Assembly: GCF_000417875.1 (NCBI RefSeq)
Contig: NW_006920886.1
Coordinates: 579,452 to 622,193 of the forward strand
From: Pseudozyma flocculosa PF-1
Taxonomy: Eukaryota > Basidiomycota > Ustilaginomycetes > Ustilaginales > Ustilaginaceae
DNA: 42,742 nucleotides
Direction: 5' to 3'
Shown here: one piece after another, positions 1-10,091 of the stretch
How the letters are laid out: each line of letters begins with the position of its first letter
Position numbering within the stretch: the stretch's first letter is position 1
The notes under the pieces: model-generated
Database searches by the model: none
What the model was told of the DNA's origin: nothing
The model's input: only the letters and a program-made list of their open reading frames with translations
Position numbers and translations under genes: made by a program

Positions 1-3000
1 GTTACGGTGGCCGGCGACCGTCCGTGGGAGCAGATCGGGCGGGGACCGGCCCGCGTGGGGTGTCGCCGCCGCCGCCGAGGCACTGCGGCCAGCGTCGGCC
101 AGCGAGGACGACGAAGACGACGGGGCCACGCCGTCGCCGCCCTTGTCCTTGGCCTGATCCTTGTCGCTGCTGGGCTTGGGCGGCGCTGGCAGCGCGGCCT
201 TGAGCAGCATGTTTTCCCACGCGCAGCCGCGGTGAAGGCGGCCGAGCTCGGCGATGCTGACGGTGCCCGAAAACTCGCTGGCGAGCAGCGTCTGGAGGTA
301 GGTGGTCGGCATCTTCTGCCCGGCGTAGGCAAACGTCTGGCAGATGTCGCTGAGGAGGTGGGTGCGCGAGCTGAGGCTGACCAGCTGGCGGAACGTGGCG
401 TTGGCCGCCTCGGCCTCGGCGTCGGAGCCGGGCCGAGCGAGCGACAGCAGCCTGGGCTCGCTCGACGCGTCGCCACCCTGGTGGAAGGCGCCCCAGATGG
501 GGCCGGCGACCTCGAGCGACTGCTTGACGTCGCGGAAGAGCGCCGTCAGCACCGTGCTCGGGCTGATCTCGGTGACGTAGCGGAAGAGGGTGACGAGCGA
601 ATCGGCGGCCATCGACGCGGCAAAGTCGTACGGCAGGCTCGGCAGCGAGTAGAAGCGCAGCATCTTGGCGAGGCCGTCGAGCTTGAGGAAGTCCTTGCAG
701 TGCGACGTCGTCTGGAAGAGGCCCTCGAGGAAGCGCGCCGTGACGTCGATCGAGACGACGACCGGGTTCTTTTCGACGCTCTCCTCGTCCTTTCGCCACG
801 GCGTCGCCTCTTCGGTGATGACGTCGGCCAGCGCGACCGAACGCCCGATGTGCCGCTCCGAGGCTGCGCTCGAGGCTGCACCGGCACCGGCACCCGTGTC
901 GGCATCGGCGTCGGTGTCGATGGCGGCCCCAGTCCCGCCTTCGGCACCCTGCTGCGACGGCGGTGTTGGCGATGGCGGCACCACGAGCAGGCCATACTGG
1001 GAGCGGCGGGCGGGCTCGTCGGGCACGACAAACGACTCGGCCGAGGCCTCGATCTGGTCGAGGCACTTCATGATGGCCTCCATGACGCTGTCCTTGAGGC
1101 TGGGCTGGTGGCGCATCAGCTCGTCGATCGAGGAGCCAAACATGCTCGCGTTGTCGCGGTCCTGAAAGACGCGGCTGTGGCGCTCCGAGGTGAAGAGGCC
1201 GAAGAGCTTGGGGATGACGGAGCGCGAGTTGAACAGGTCGAGGCCGGCCTGGTTGAGGCAGAGGGCGCCGACGGCGTGCGGGATGGAGCCGATGACGTCG
1301 TAGTTGGCCTCGATGTCGTCCTCGATGGCCGAGTAGAAGGACTCGGGCAGCTTGCACTCCTGGATGGCGGCGAGCGACGTGGGCTCGTTGTGGACAAACG
1401 TGGCCATGATGTTGATGGCGAGCGCGAGGATCTGCGGGCCAAAGATGGTGCGGTGGTCGATGATTTTCTTGAGCGAGGCCGGCAGCGAGCCGTCGATGAG
1501 GTTGCGCAGGCCCTCGCCCGTGCCGGTCGACGTCATCATCTGCGAGATCGACTTAAACATGTTGCGCAGCATCGAGGCGCGCCCAAAGGCGAGGCGGCCG
1601 TAGAGGTTGTCCGGGCCCGGCTCGCCAAACACGCTGTCGTCCATGCGGTGCTCGGAGGCGTCTTCGACGTCGCGCTCAATCTCCTGGGCGATGCGGTCGA
1701 CGAGCGCGTCGAGGCCGCGCGCGGCGACAAACAGGTCAAAGGCGTGGGGCACGCTGTAGACGACGCTGTCGAGCAGGCCGAGGGCGCGCGAGACGGTGCG
1801 CTGGACCATGTAGGTGTTGGGGTTGCGCACCTTGATCAGGTCGACGAGGATGGGGACGAGGCCGGCGCTGACAATCATGTGGCTGCCGGCGCCGGTCGAG
1901 GCGATGAGCGCGACAAAGCTGAAGAGGGCGTCGGCGTAGTGGCCCGTCGACTGCGGCGCGTCGGTGGCCAGATCCTCGACGAGGTTGCGCAGCACGCTGA
2001 GGATGATGCCGTGGTTGACCGAGGCGTTGACGCTGTTCATGACCTCGGTCGCCTTGCCGCGGAAGCGCGCCAGGCTGTCGAGGGCGTAGAAGGCGCTCGC
2101 CTGGATCGCCATCTCGCAGCCCTGGGCCGGGTCGACGAGCGTGGCGATCCGCGGCACCAGGTCCGGCTCGTAGAGGAACAGCTGCGTGTTGGCCGTCGCC
2201 TCGTTGACGACGTGGGCGTAGCACGCGATCGCCAGCATCCGGCACACGAGGATCTGGCGCCGCGCCACGGGGTCGGCCATCGACATGGCCAGCCGGATCT
2301 TCTGCAGCACCTCGAAGCGCTCCTCGGGCGGGATGCCGTGCGCCTCGACGGCGTCGGTGAGGATGTCGATGGCGTCGCGGCCCTGCTGCAGCACATTGCC
2401 CAGGTCGACCGACGTCAGCCCCTCGCGCCGCTGGTGCGGAGCGGCATGGTTCGTCGACGACGAGGCGTCGTTGCGGAAGGTGTTGTCCGCCGCGGCGCCG
2501 CCGCTACCTCGGTGCGGGCTGGGCGTTGCCATGAGCCCGCCGGCAGCCGACAGGCTGGTCACGGCCGGCGGCCTCGCTCGCGGACGGGTGGGCGTGTTGA
2601 AAGCGGCATTGCTGCTGGGTCCGGCGCCGCTGTTTTCGCCGCCGTCGTCGTTGTGTGTGGGGACGACGGCTGCACCGGCTTGGCCGCTGCGCTTGAAGAA
2701 TTGGAAGCGGACGTTGAAGAGCTCTGAGGGGGGCTGAACGGAGGCGTTGGCGACGTCGGCGAGGCTGAGGCCGTGGTCGCGCGGGGTCCAGGTGAGGGCG
2801 AGGGTGGTGAGGCGCTCCTTGGAGATGGGGAACTCGTGGCGCGACGACTGGGAGCTGTGCTGCTGCGCCGGCCGCAGCACCAGCCGCAGCGTCTCCTCGA
2901 GCACGTCGAGGTCGCGTGCCAGCAGCAGGTCGTTGAGGTGCTGCGCGGGCAGGGGGGCGCACGAAAAAAGGGGGTGGCGGAAGCATGTCAGCAAGGGGCG

Positions 3001-3386
3001 GTCCTCGCGGCTAGGCGCGGCTAGATGGGCCACGAGTACCGGCTGCTCACCTCGTACGAGTTGTAGAGCTTGCGGTTGGTGCAGTTCTCGATGAGGAGGC
3101 GGCTGAACCGGAGGATGGAGACGAGGAGCTTTTTGCGGAGCGGGGTGAAGTCGTTTGTCTGGAGCTTGGCGAGCTCGTAGTCGCGGCAGGTGTCTTGGAG
3201 GATGTCGTCGAAGCGGTTGAGGATCTGTGTCCAGTAGTAGAGGTCGCCGCGGGGCCAGCACCACTCGGATATGCTGTCGAGGATGGCGGGCAGCTCGTCG
3301 TCTGCGGCGGCCGAGATGCGGGCGAGGAGGGTGGTGACCTCGGGCGCGGCGGGTGCGAGGCGCCTGGGCGTCTTTGTGATCTTCAT
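1..3386 (-). CDS. TOM1: TOM1/HUWE1-type HECT E3 ubiquitin ligase, N-terminal part (runs off left edge)
   Basis: Giant HECT-type ubiquitin ligase; family members act in nucleus and cytoplasm on excess histones, ribosomal proteins and stress substrates. Two exons are visible: 3386-3051 (112 residues, ATG at 3386-3384) and 2940-1 (980 residues, still open at base 1). The intron 3050-2941 has GTGAGC at its 5' end and CCCGCGCAG at its 3' end, phase 0. Exon 1 carries the DUF908 start, with DLYYWTQILNRFDDIL and then LIENCTNRKLYNSYE; splicing joins this to HLNDLLLARDLDVL exactly where HUWE1 continues after its corresponding LYSSIE. Exon 2 continues through armadillo-like helices of the DUF908/DUF913 region, with acidic and Ser/Ala-rich linkers. 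The catalytic HECT domain lies outside the window, so catalytic function is inferred from the family. It is divergent to cullin-4. The start fits the family N-terminus. Confident. Confidence 0.9.
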
Positions 3387-4608
3387 TGCGCCGGCACGGG
3401 GTGAGCGAGGGCGGCAGGCGTGTCGGTGGGCTGGTCTGCGTGGGTGTGGGCCTTTTTGGCGCTGGCCGTCAGTGCGCGGCCGCACGCAGTCGACAGCAGC
3501 TGGCAGGGGGGCAGCGGCTTGTGGCGGACGTCGACTGTGGTGCGGCGAGCGGTAGAGCGAAAAAGGATGCGGAGAAAGAGGGGATGCCCGAAGCCGATCC
3601 GACTGTTTTAGGCTTTGGCGCAAGGGCCGTGGTCGCCGTTGAGGCTGTGGGAATCCGAGGCTCTCTGAGTTGCAGGGCGGGGCGAAGAACGAGGTGTGGA
3701 CCGAGCGAGGCGATTGCGCTGTCGAGATGCAGGGTAGTGCGGTTGCAGGTCTTTGGTCGAGCACTGCCTTGAGAGAGTCAGGGGCGGAGCCGGGCGGGAC
3801 GTGCGCAAACGAGTGTAGCGATACCGAGCGCGCTGCGGCAGGATATGGCGGTGGGGGAAAGGTCGGATGAGCAGACGATGGTCGAGGGGCGACTAGCTGG
3901 CGAAGAGGCCCGAGTGCACTTTGTTTGCGTCGAGTGGCGACGGCGTGCGTGCAAATGGGCGATGTTGAAAGGCGCGGGTGGTGGTGGTGGTGGTGGTCGA
4001 AAGGCGATGCCAGGCGCAGCCAGCCAGCCAAGTTTGAGTGGGTGGGGCGAGGAGGGGGCCGGCCGGCCGGCTGGTGGGCTCGTCAGCGCCGGGCGGCTCA
4101 GGCTCAGGCTAGGATCAAGAAATCGGGGCGGAGGCGGCGGGCGCAGCGGGCGCAGCGGGCGCAGCGTTGCCTCGATTTTTCCCCTCAGTGGCCGGCCTGG
4201 CCTGGGCTGTCTTGCGAAGAAAGACGACTTGCCGGCCCAGCGAAGCCCGATTTTCGTGGTCTGAGCCCGGCTGGTTGGACCCTAGCTCTGCTCGCTGGCC
4301 TGGCCTCGATCACACCCGCCCAAGGGGGGGGGAAAAAAAGAGCGGTGGCCACAGGTGGAGGCAGGGCGCTGAGTCAAAGCAGCTCAACCAACCAGCAGGC
4401 GGCTAGGCTAGGCCAGGCCAGCCTGCGCACGGCCCAGCTGCGGCCAGCCACCACGAGCGTAGCCTACCACCGCCCCGCCCTCGTTCGCTTTCGGTTAAGC
4501 CGCCACCATCACCACCACCACCTTTCACCCCGACGGCCTCGCATCGCCTCACCTCGTTCGCGACGCAAGCCTCTCTGGCCACCACCGCCAACGCTCTCGC
4601 CCCCCGCC
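3387..4608. promoter_or_regulatory. Shared 5' region between divergent TOM1 and CUL4
   Basis: This 1.2 kb stretch separates the start codons of two divergently transcribed ubiquitin-system genes, so it should hold both promoters and 5' leaders. Visible features are nearly three copies of a 9-base unit GCGCAGCGG at 4141-4166, a run of nine G followed by seven A near 4324-4339, CAC-rich sequence at 4503-4522, and a pyrimidine-rich stretch just before the CUL4 start. No convincing TATA box was seen. Open frames here have no recognisable protein. Confidence 0.6.
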
Positions 4609-7504
4609 ATGTTTGGCCTTCACTCGCAGCAGCACCGCGGCGACACCGGACCGCTCGCCGCCGCCCTGGCACCATCTCGCACAGCCAACATTCATTCGAT
4701 CGACGCCCCGCCGACGTCGAGCCATGGCGCCGCCGTCCCCGCCCTCGGCTTCGGCGCCTTCCTCCGCCATGCCACCCATGTAAAGGCCGCCTCGGGAACC
4801 GTCCTCCGCGCCACTCCTCGCGCACTCGATCCTGCCTCGACCGCTCGCCTGCCCGACCGCCATGCCTCGAGCTCGGCCATCGAGCTCGTCCGCGCCGTAC
4901 GACACCTCCTCGCCCTCTCCTCGACCCCCGCAGACCGCGCAGCCCTCCCCTCGCTCGAGTCCCTCTACGCCATCACAGAGCTCCAGCTCACAGCAAACGC
5001 GGCTGGCATCGACGACCTCTACGACCGCATCAAGATCGAAATGGAGCGCGCCGCCGGCGAGCTCGCGCGCTACCTCGCCGCATCGGGCACCACCGACGAG
5101 ACGCCCGACAGCGCACTCTCCTGGCTCGCGACCCTCTCCGACGCCTGGACCGGCTGGCTCGACCGCGTGTCTCTGGTTCAGAGCGTCCTCCTCCCCCTCG
5201 ACCGCGAGCTGGCCGCCTCGGCCTCGACCTCGTCGTCGTCGCGTGGCCATGCCTCCTCGCAGAGCCAGACATCCCGCATCTGGGACCTCGCCATCGACAC
5301 ATTCGCCCTCCAGGTGCTCGAAAACGACAGTCTCTCCCGCCGCGCGCTGGCGTGCATCGCCCTCGGCCTCGACGCCGATCGCGCGGGCACCGCCCCGTAT
5401 CACAAGCTCCACGCCGCCCTCGTCCAGATGTACACCCGCCTCGGCGCCTACCCACAGCTCGAGAAGGCCGTCTGCCAGGCCACCGAGCGCTTCTACCGCG
5501 ACGAGTCGGCCGCCCGCATGGCCCAACAGGCCGCCTCCGTCGGCGGCTACCTCGCCTACGCCGACACGCGCGTGCGCGAGGAGACCGAGCGCGGCGCCTG
5601 GCTCCTCTCCGACGACGCCGGCCGCAAGCGCAACCTCGACGTGGCCCTCTCGGCGCTGGTCGCCGCGCACCTCGAGCGGCTCATCGCCGGGCTGCCGGAG
5701 CTGATCGAGGCCCGCCGCCTCGATGACCTCGGCCGCCTGTTTGCGCTGCTCAGGAGCGTCGACGCGCTGCCCAGCCTCCGCACCGCCTTTGCCGACCACA
5801 TCAAGGCGGCCGGAGGCCTCATTGTCAACGACCGCGAGCGCGACGACGAGATGATTGAGCGCCTGCTCGAGTTCAAGGCGGCCATCGACCGCATCGTCGC
5901 CGACGGCTTCGGGCGCGAGCCGTCCTTTGTCCACGCCCAGCGCGACAGCTTCGAGGTGTTTGTCAACCGGCGCGAGAACAAGCCGGCCGAGCTCATCGCC
6001 AAGTTCCTCGACGTCAAGCTGCGCAGCGGCAACAAGACCATGACTGACGACGAGCTCGAGCGCTGCCTCGACGAGGCGCTCGTCCTCTTCCGCTACACGC
6101 ACGACAAAGACATGTTTGAGGAGTTCTACAAGCGCCACTTTGCCAAGCGCCTGCTCCTCAACCGCTCGGCCTCGTCGGACGCCGAAAAGAGCATGCTCCT
6201 CAAGCTCAAGGAGGAGTGCGGGCCCGGCTTCACGGCCAAGCTCGAGACCATGATCAAGGACGTCGAGCTGTCGCGGGATCTGATGCAAGAGTACGCCCAG
6301 GCGCGCGCCAAGGCCGCAAAGGAGAGCGGCGGCGCCGAGTCGGACGCCTTCGACCTGAGCGTCAGCGTGCTGACCCAGGCCCACTGGCCAACGTACCCGC
6401 AGGTCGACGTCATCCTGCCCGCCGATGTGAGTTCGAGTCCGAGGGCAGGTCGAGCAGAGGAGAGAGAGAGAGAGAGAGGCGCCCATCGCACCGCTACTAA
6501 CCCGACTGTTGCTCCGCCGCCTCATCTTTCTTCGTCAATCCCCCCTGTTTTTCATCCCCCGCCTCCGGCACGCAGATGGCGGCTACCACCGACCACTTTG
6601 TCCGCTTCTACCAGAACCGCAACAGCGGCCGGCGGCTGCACTGGCAGCACTCGCTGGGCACGCTGTCGCTCGTCGCCACGTTCCCCAAGGCGGGCACCAA
6701 GGAGCTCAATGTGAGCACCTTCCAGGCGATTGTGCTGCTGCTCTTCAACGGCGGCGCGGCGGGCGAAGCGGGCGGCGGCGGCAGCAGCAGCAGCAGCAGC
6801 AAGCTCTCCTACCGCGACATCCGCGCCCAGACGGGTCTGGAGGACAAGGAGCTCAAGCGGACGCTGCAGAGCCTGGCGTGCGGTCAGATTCCGACGCGGG
6901 TGCTGCGCAAGGTGCCGCAGGGCAAGGATGTCGATGACGACGACGAGTTTGAGTTCAACGAGCGCTTTAAAAACGAGCGCCACCGCATCCGCATCAACCA
7001 GATTCAGCTCAAGGAGACGGCCGAGGAGCAAAAGTCGACCGAGCAGCGCGTGTTTCTCGACCGCGAGCTCATCCTCCAGGCGGCCGCGGTGCGCGTCCTC
7101 AAGGCGCGCAAGACGATCAAGCACTCGGAGCTCATCACCGAGGTCGTCGACCAGATCAAGAGCCGGTAAGTCGTCGTTGTCGTCGCAGAGGGGCGGCGGC
7201 ATCGGTCCTATCTGCTGCCTCGGCGGGCCAGCTGCTGACGCCCGTGTTCCTTTGTCCCGCACTCTGCCTGCCTCGCTTCACCCCGCCCGCCCCAGATTCG
7301 CCATCGACGTGTCCGAGATCAAAAAGACGTTTGAGATACTGATTGACAAGGTGAGCGCGCGGTGTGCCGACGCGAAAGTGGGCCCTGGCTGGTCGCTGAC
7401 GTGGGTGGCTGGCCTTGTCGGTCTGCCTCTATCTGCCTGGCCCTGCGCAGGAGTACATGGAGCGAGTCGAGGGCGAGCGTGGCATGTACCGCTACCTTGC
7501 CTGA
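4609..7504 (+). CDS. CUL4: Cullin-4-type ubiquitin ligase scaffold
   Basis: Scaffold of CRL4 ubiquitin ligases, which bind DDB1 at the N-terminus and RBX1 at the C-terminus to act in DNA repair, replication and chromatin control. Four exons: 4609-6426, 6576-7165, 7296-7350 and 7451-7504, giving 838 residues. Introns start GTGAGT, GTAAGT and GTGAGC and end in CAG, except the second, which ends in CCAG. Cullin-family hallmarks include NKPAELIAKFLD, DAEKSMLLKLKEECG, HWPTYPQVDVILPAD, SGRRLHWQHSLGTL and the winged-helix end. VRVLKARKT holds the expected neddylation lysine. The C-terminus YMERVEGERGMYRYLA matches cullin-4 better than cullin-1 or cullin-3, and so does the SRDLMQEY region. A Gly/Ser-rich insertion (GGGGSSSSSS) interrupts the region between LLLFNGG and LSYRDIRAQTG. 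The start has a good context (A/G at -3) and begins a 30-residue-plus leader before the cullin repeats. The subfamily is very likely but not proven. Confidence 0.93.
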
Positions 7505-8588
7505 GTGGGGTCGGCGCGCGCTTTGGTGCAGCGTGCGCTGGGAATTCAAGCATGGTCGGATGTCTGCTCGTCTTCGTCGTCTGATTCGTCCGGGCATCGT
7601 TTGTGGCAGGCAGTGTGATGGAGCGAGCGAGGTATGTCCATTGCGAGCGAACGTCGATGGCCTCGGAGATGGACCGACGTCGTCCGTTGCAGCGTCTATC
7701 TCCGCTGTCCCGACCCTCGACGCTGGGACTGGCTCACATTGAAGTCGATGCCTGGTCCTGCTGCGAGTCTTCCTGTCGTTGCGGCCTCGTCCCCCTTCGT
7801 GGCAGGGAGCAAGCGCGAGGATATCGTTGCAATTTTCGCATCAGATTATGTACGTACCTCGCTGCCACGTTCTTGGCGCAGGCATGCAGGCAGGTGGGGC
7901 GAGGGTGCAGCGGGCCGGCTGTCGGGCTCAATCCAAGGCCGTTGCCGGCGCCTGGATTTCGTGGCCATGGTATGGCCGTGTGTGCCCTTGCCGCGGCGAT
8001 GATTCTACAAGGCCCGGTCATGCATTGAAGGCATTTCTCGACGTAGCAGCTGCTGGCGGTCGAGGTCGAGGGAGTCGCTGGCCATGGTGCGCTGACAGGG
8101 GCGGGCCACGCCAAGCGAGGCGAGGCGAGCAAGCAAGGGTCCGTGCCTGGACCGATGTGGGGTTCTCCACCCCACACAGCCTCAGTTTTGGGCGGCGAGC
8201 GAGGAGGATACGGTGGCGTCTCGTGGGGGCTCTCCTCCCCTCTCCCCCCACCACCAACCCCTCGCCAGCATCTTGTCGTTCCCTCTTGGTCACCGTCGCA
8301 TTCACGTCCTCGCAGCACGTGGCTCGCATCAGGAGTGTCGGCCATCGTCTCGTCACCGCGACGGCGAGCTACAGCAGACCGGCTATGACCTGAGCCCCGC
8401 TCCGCTAGCCAGCCAGCCAGCCAGCCAGCCAGCCTGACGCTCCGCCACCGCCACACTGCTCTCTGCTCTTCGCCGTCTCCTTCTCCTTCTCGGGCATCAA
8501 GAGGTCGCCATTCTCAAGACTTGCCTGTCATTGCATCGCACCCGCACCCGCGCTCGTCTTGCTCTTTTGCCCCGCCCGCGACCCAACC
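7505..8588. other. Intergenic region, no gene seen
   Basis: Holds the 3' end of CUL4 and the upstream region of the next plus-strand gene. No open frame with family features, no tRNA-like T-arm with matching acceptor, and no mobile element was seen. An (AGCC)7 tetranucleotide repeat lies at 8407-8434, followed by C/T-rich sequence typical of fungal 5' leaders. Confidence 0.6.
8407..8434. repeat. (AGCC)7 microsatellite
   Basis: Seven perfect copies of AGCC lie about 150 bases upstream of the start codon of the membrane-anchored acidic protein, so its length could vary between strains within that gene's promoter or leader. Confidence 0.9.
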
Positions 8589-10091
8589 ATGGTCAACCCA
8601 TTCGTCATTGCCGCCGCCGCCTCGGCCGGCGTAGGCGCCGCCGTCGCCTTCGAGTTTGGCGTCTTCCGGCCCTGGAGGGAGGACAACTGGCCCCACGGCA
8701 TCCGCCAAGGCATCAAGGTCGAGCTCGAAAAGCTGCGTCGCGAGCTGCAGGAGGGCGTCGACGAGATCCGCGACGACATCCGCGACGGCATCCGCGGACG
8801 CAGGTCGCCCCGCCGCGGCAACTCGGACCGCCTCAGCGACGCCGAGCTCGACGAGTTCCGCCACAGCCCGCGAGGACATCGTAGCCAGTATCGCGATGGA
8901 TCTGCGATTACTCACGCGGAAGAAGAGCAGATGACTAGGGGTCTCGTTGGCCGAGGTCGCCGCTCAAGCTCTTCCGAGACGCTGCGCAGCGAGTTTGAGA
9001 TGCACGAGAGGCAGTCGTCGGCCTATCGCGCCCATCTCGCTGCCTCGATGGGCTATGCCAAGTCGACCGGCGTCGACGACCAGCACCAGACCGCACTGCG
9101 AAGACGCAACGCCCCCAACGGCGCCCTGGTGTCAACTGCGAACAGCTCCGAAGAGGCACGGTCTGCGGGCCCCGCCACCGCCACCGACCTCCTTGCCTCG
9201 CCCGAGCTGCCGCACCACGCCCTCGGCGACGCTTCGCCGACCATGACCGACACGGCCTCGCTCGCTCGCACCGCCGGCGACGACGAGGCCGACGACGACG
9301 ACGACCGCAACAGCATCCGCGGCAGCGGCAGCGGTGACAGGACGCCGCTCTCTGCCAGCTCGCCCCGCACTGCCTACTCGATCCTCTCTGCAGCGCCGCG
9401 TCCGCCCCTGGTCGCAGACCCCTTTGGTGATCCCGAGGGTGTCGGCGACATGGCCGTGTCGTCGTGGCAGGCTGTCTTTGACCTGGGCGGACGGTCTCAG
9501 CAGCCTGACTCCACCTCCGACGCCGAGGCCGGCCAAGACGCCTGGGGCAACGCCTCGAGGAGCAACATCTTGAGCAGCCATAGCTTCACGGAGGCATGCG
9601 CGGCCTCTCATGGCCCCGCGCGTTCGCTCATCGACCTCGACCACGACGAGGACGACGGGTCAGCGAGACCAATCAGCCCTGCGATGTCCCAAGGCACTCG
9701 CGCCGGAACCTCGCCGACCGTCGGCGACGACGACTTCATCGGCGTCGAGGACAGCGACACAGCCGAGAGCGCGCCGTCGGGCATGGAACGCAGCAGCGTC
9801 GACGCCGACGACGGGCGGCTCGAGTACCGATCCCTCTCGCTCTACCTCGATGCGCAGCAGTCGGGGGAGCTGACCAACGCCGCCGCTGCTGCCGCCTCTG
9901 GTGCGGCCTCGCCCGCGCTGACGGCCACGTCTGGCGTTGTCTCGGTGGCGGGGCGGAGCGATCTGCTGAGCGACGGCGAGACGTGGCTGCCGCTCGAGGC
10001 GTCGCCGGCCGGCGTGGGTGCGACGGCGAGGCTGGCCGCCGATAGCGACGACGAGAGCTGGGCCGAGCTGGGCCAGTCTGATTCGGACTGA
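8589..10091 (+). CDS. Unrecognised acidic, low-complexity protein with an N-terminal membrane segment
   Basis: I do not recognise this 500-residue protein. The start at 8589 is preferred over an upstream in-frame start because its context ACCATGG is optimal and it places a hydrophobic Ala/Gly segment (residues about 4-25, PFVIAAAASAGVGAAVAFEF) directly at the N-terminus. This looks like a signal anchor or mitochondrial/ER membrane helix. Next comes a charged amphipathic helix likely to form a coiled coil (about 40-70, with KVELEKLRRELQEG and EIRDDIRDGIR). The remaining 400 residues are Ser/Asp/Glu/Ala-rich and predicted disordered, with several acidic patches (DDEADDDDD, DHDEDD) and a closing SDDESWAELGQSDSD. 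No intron is needed: a GT...AG pair at 8881-8938 exists but would shift the frame. Likely a membrane-tethered, cytosol-facing scaffold; that role is inference. Confidence 0.75.
   Translation: MVNPFVIAAAASAGVGAAVAFEFGVFRPWREDNWPHGIRQGIKVELEKLRRELQEGVDEIRDDIRDGIRGRRSPRRGNSDRLSDAELDEFRHSPRGHRSQYRDGSAITHAEEEQMTRGLVGRGRRSSSSETLRSEFEMHERQSSAYRAHLAASMGYAKSTGVDDQHQTALRRRNAPNGALVSTANSSEEARSAGPATATDLLASPELPHHALGDASPTMTDTASLARTAGDDEADDDDDRNSIRGSGSGDRTPLSASSPRTAYSILSAAPRPPLVADPFGDPEGVGDMAVSSWQAVFDLGGRSQQPDSTSDAEAGQDAWGNASRSNILSSHSFTEACAASHGPARSLIDLDHDEDDGSARPISPAMSQGTRAGTSPTVGDDDFIGVEDSDTAESAPSGMERSSVDADDGRLEYRSLSLYLDAQQSGELTNAAAAAASGAASPALTATSGVVSVAGRSDLLSDGETWLPLEASPAGVGATARLAADSDDESWAELGQSDSD

Noticed and set aside
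7..2727. Long plus-strand open frame (over 900 codons) opposite TOM1
   Set aside because: It mirrors the minus-strand coding exon; in GC-rich genes with G/C at third positions the antisense frame lacks stops by chance. The minus strand has clear HUWE1 features and proper splicing, while this frame has none.
3925..4608. In-frame extension of cullin-4 by 228 codons upstream
   Set aside because: The extension is Arg/Gly/Pro-rich with no likeness to cullins and crosses simple repeats; the ATG at 4609 has a good context and is close to the first cullin repeat.
8881..8938. Possible 58-base intron in the membrane-anchored acidic protein
   Set aside because: Length is not a multiple of three and removal would shift the downstream frame, which stays open for 380 further codons with consistent composition.
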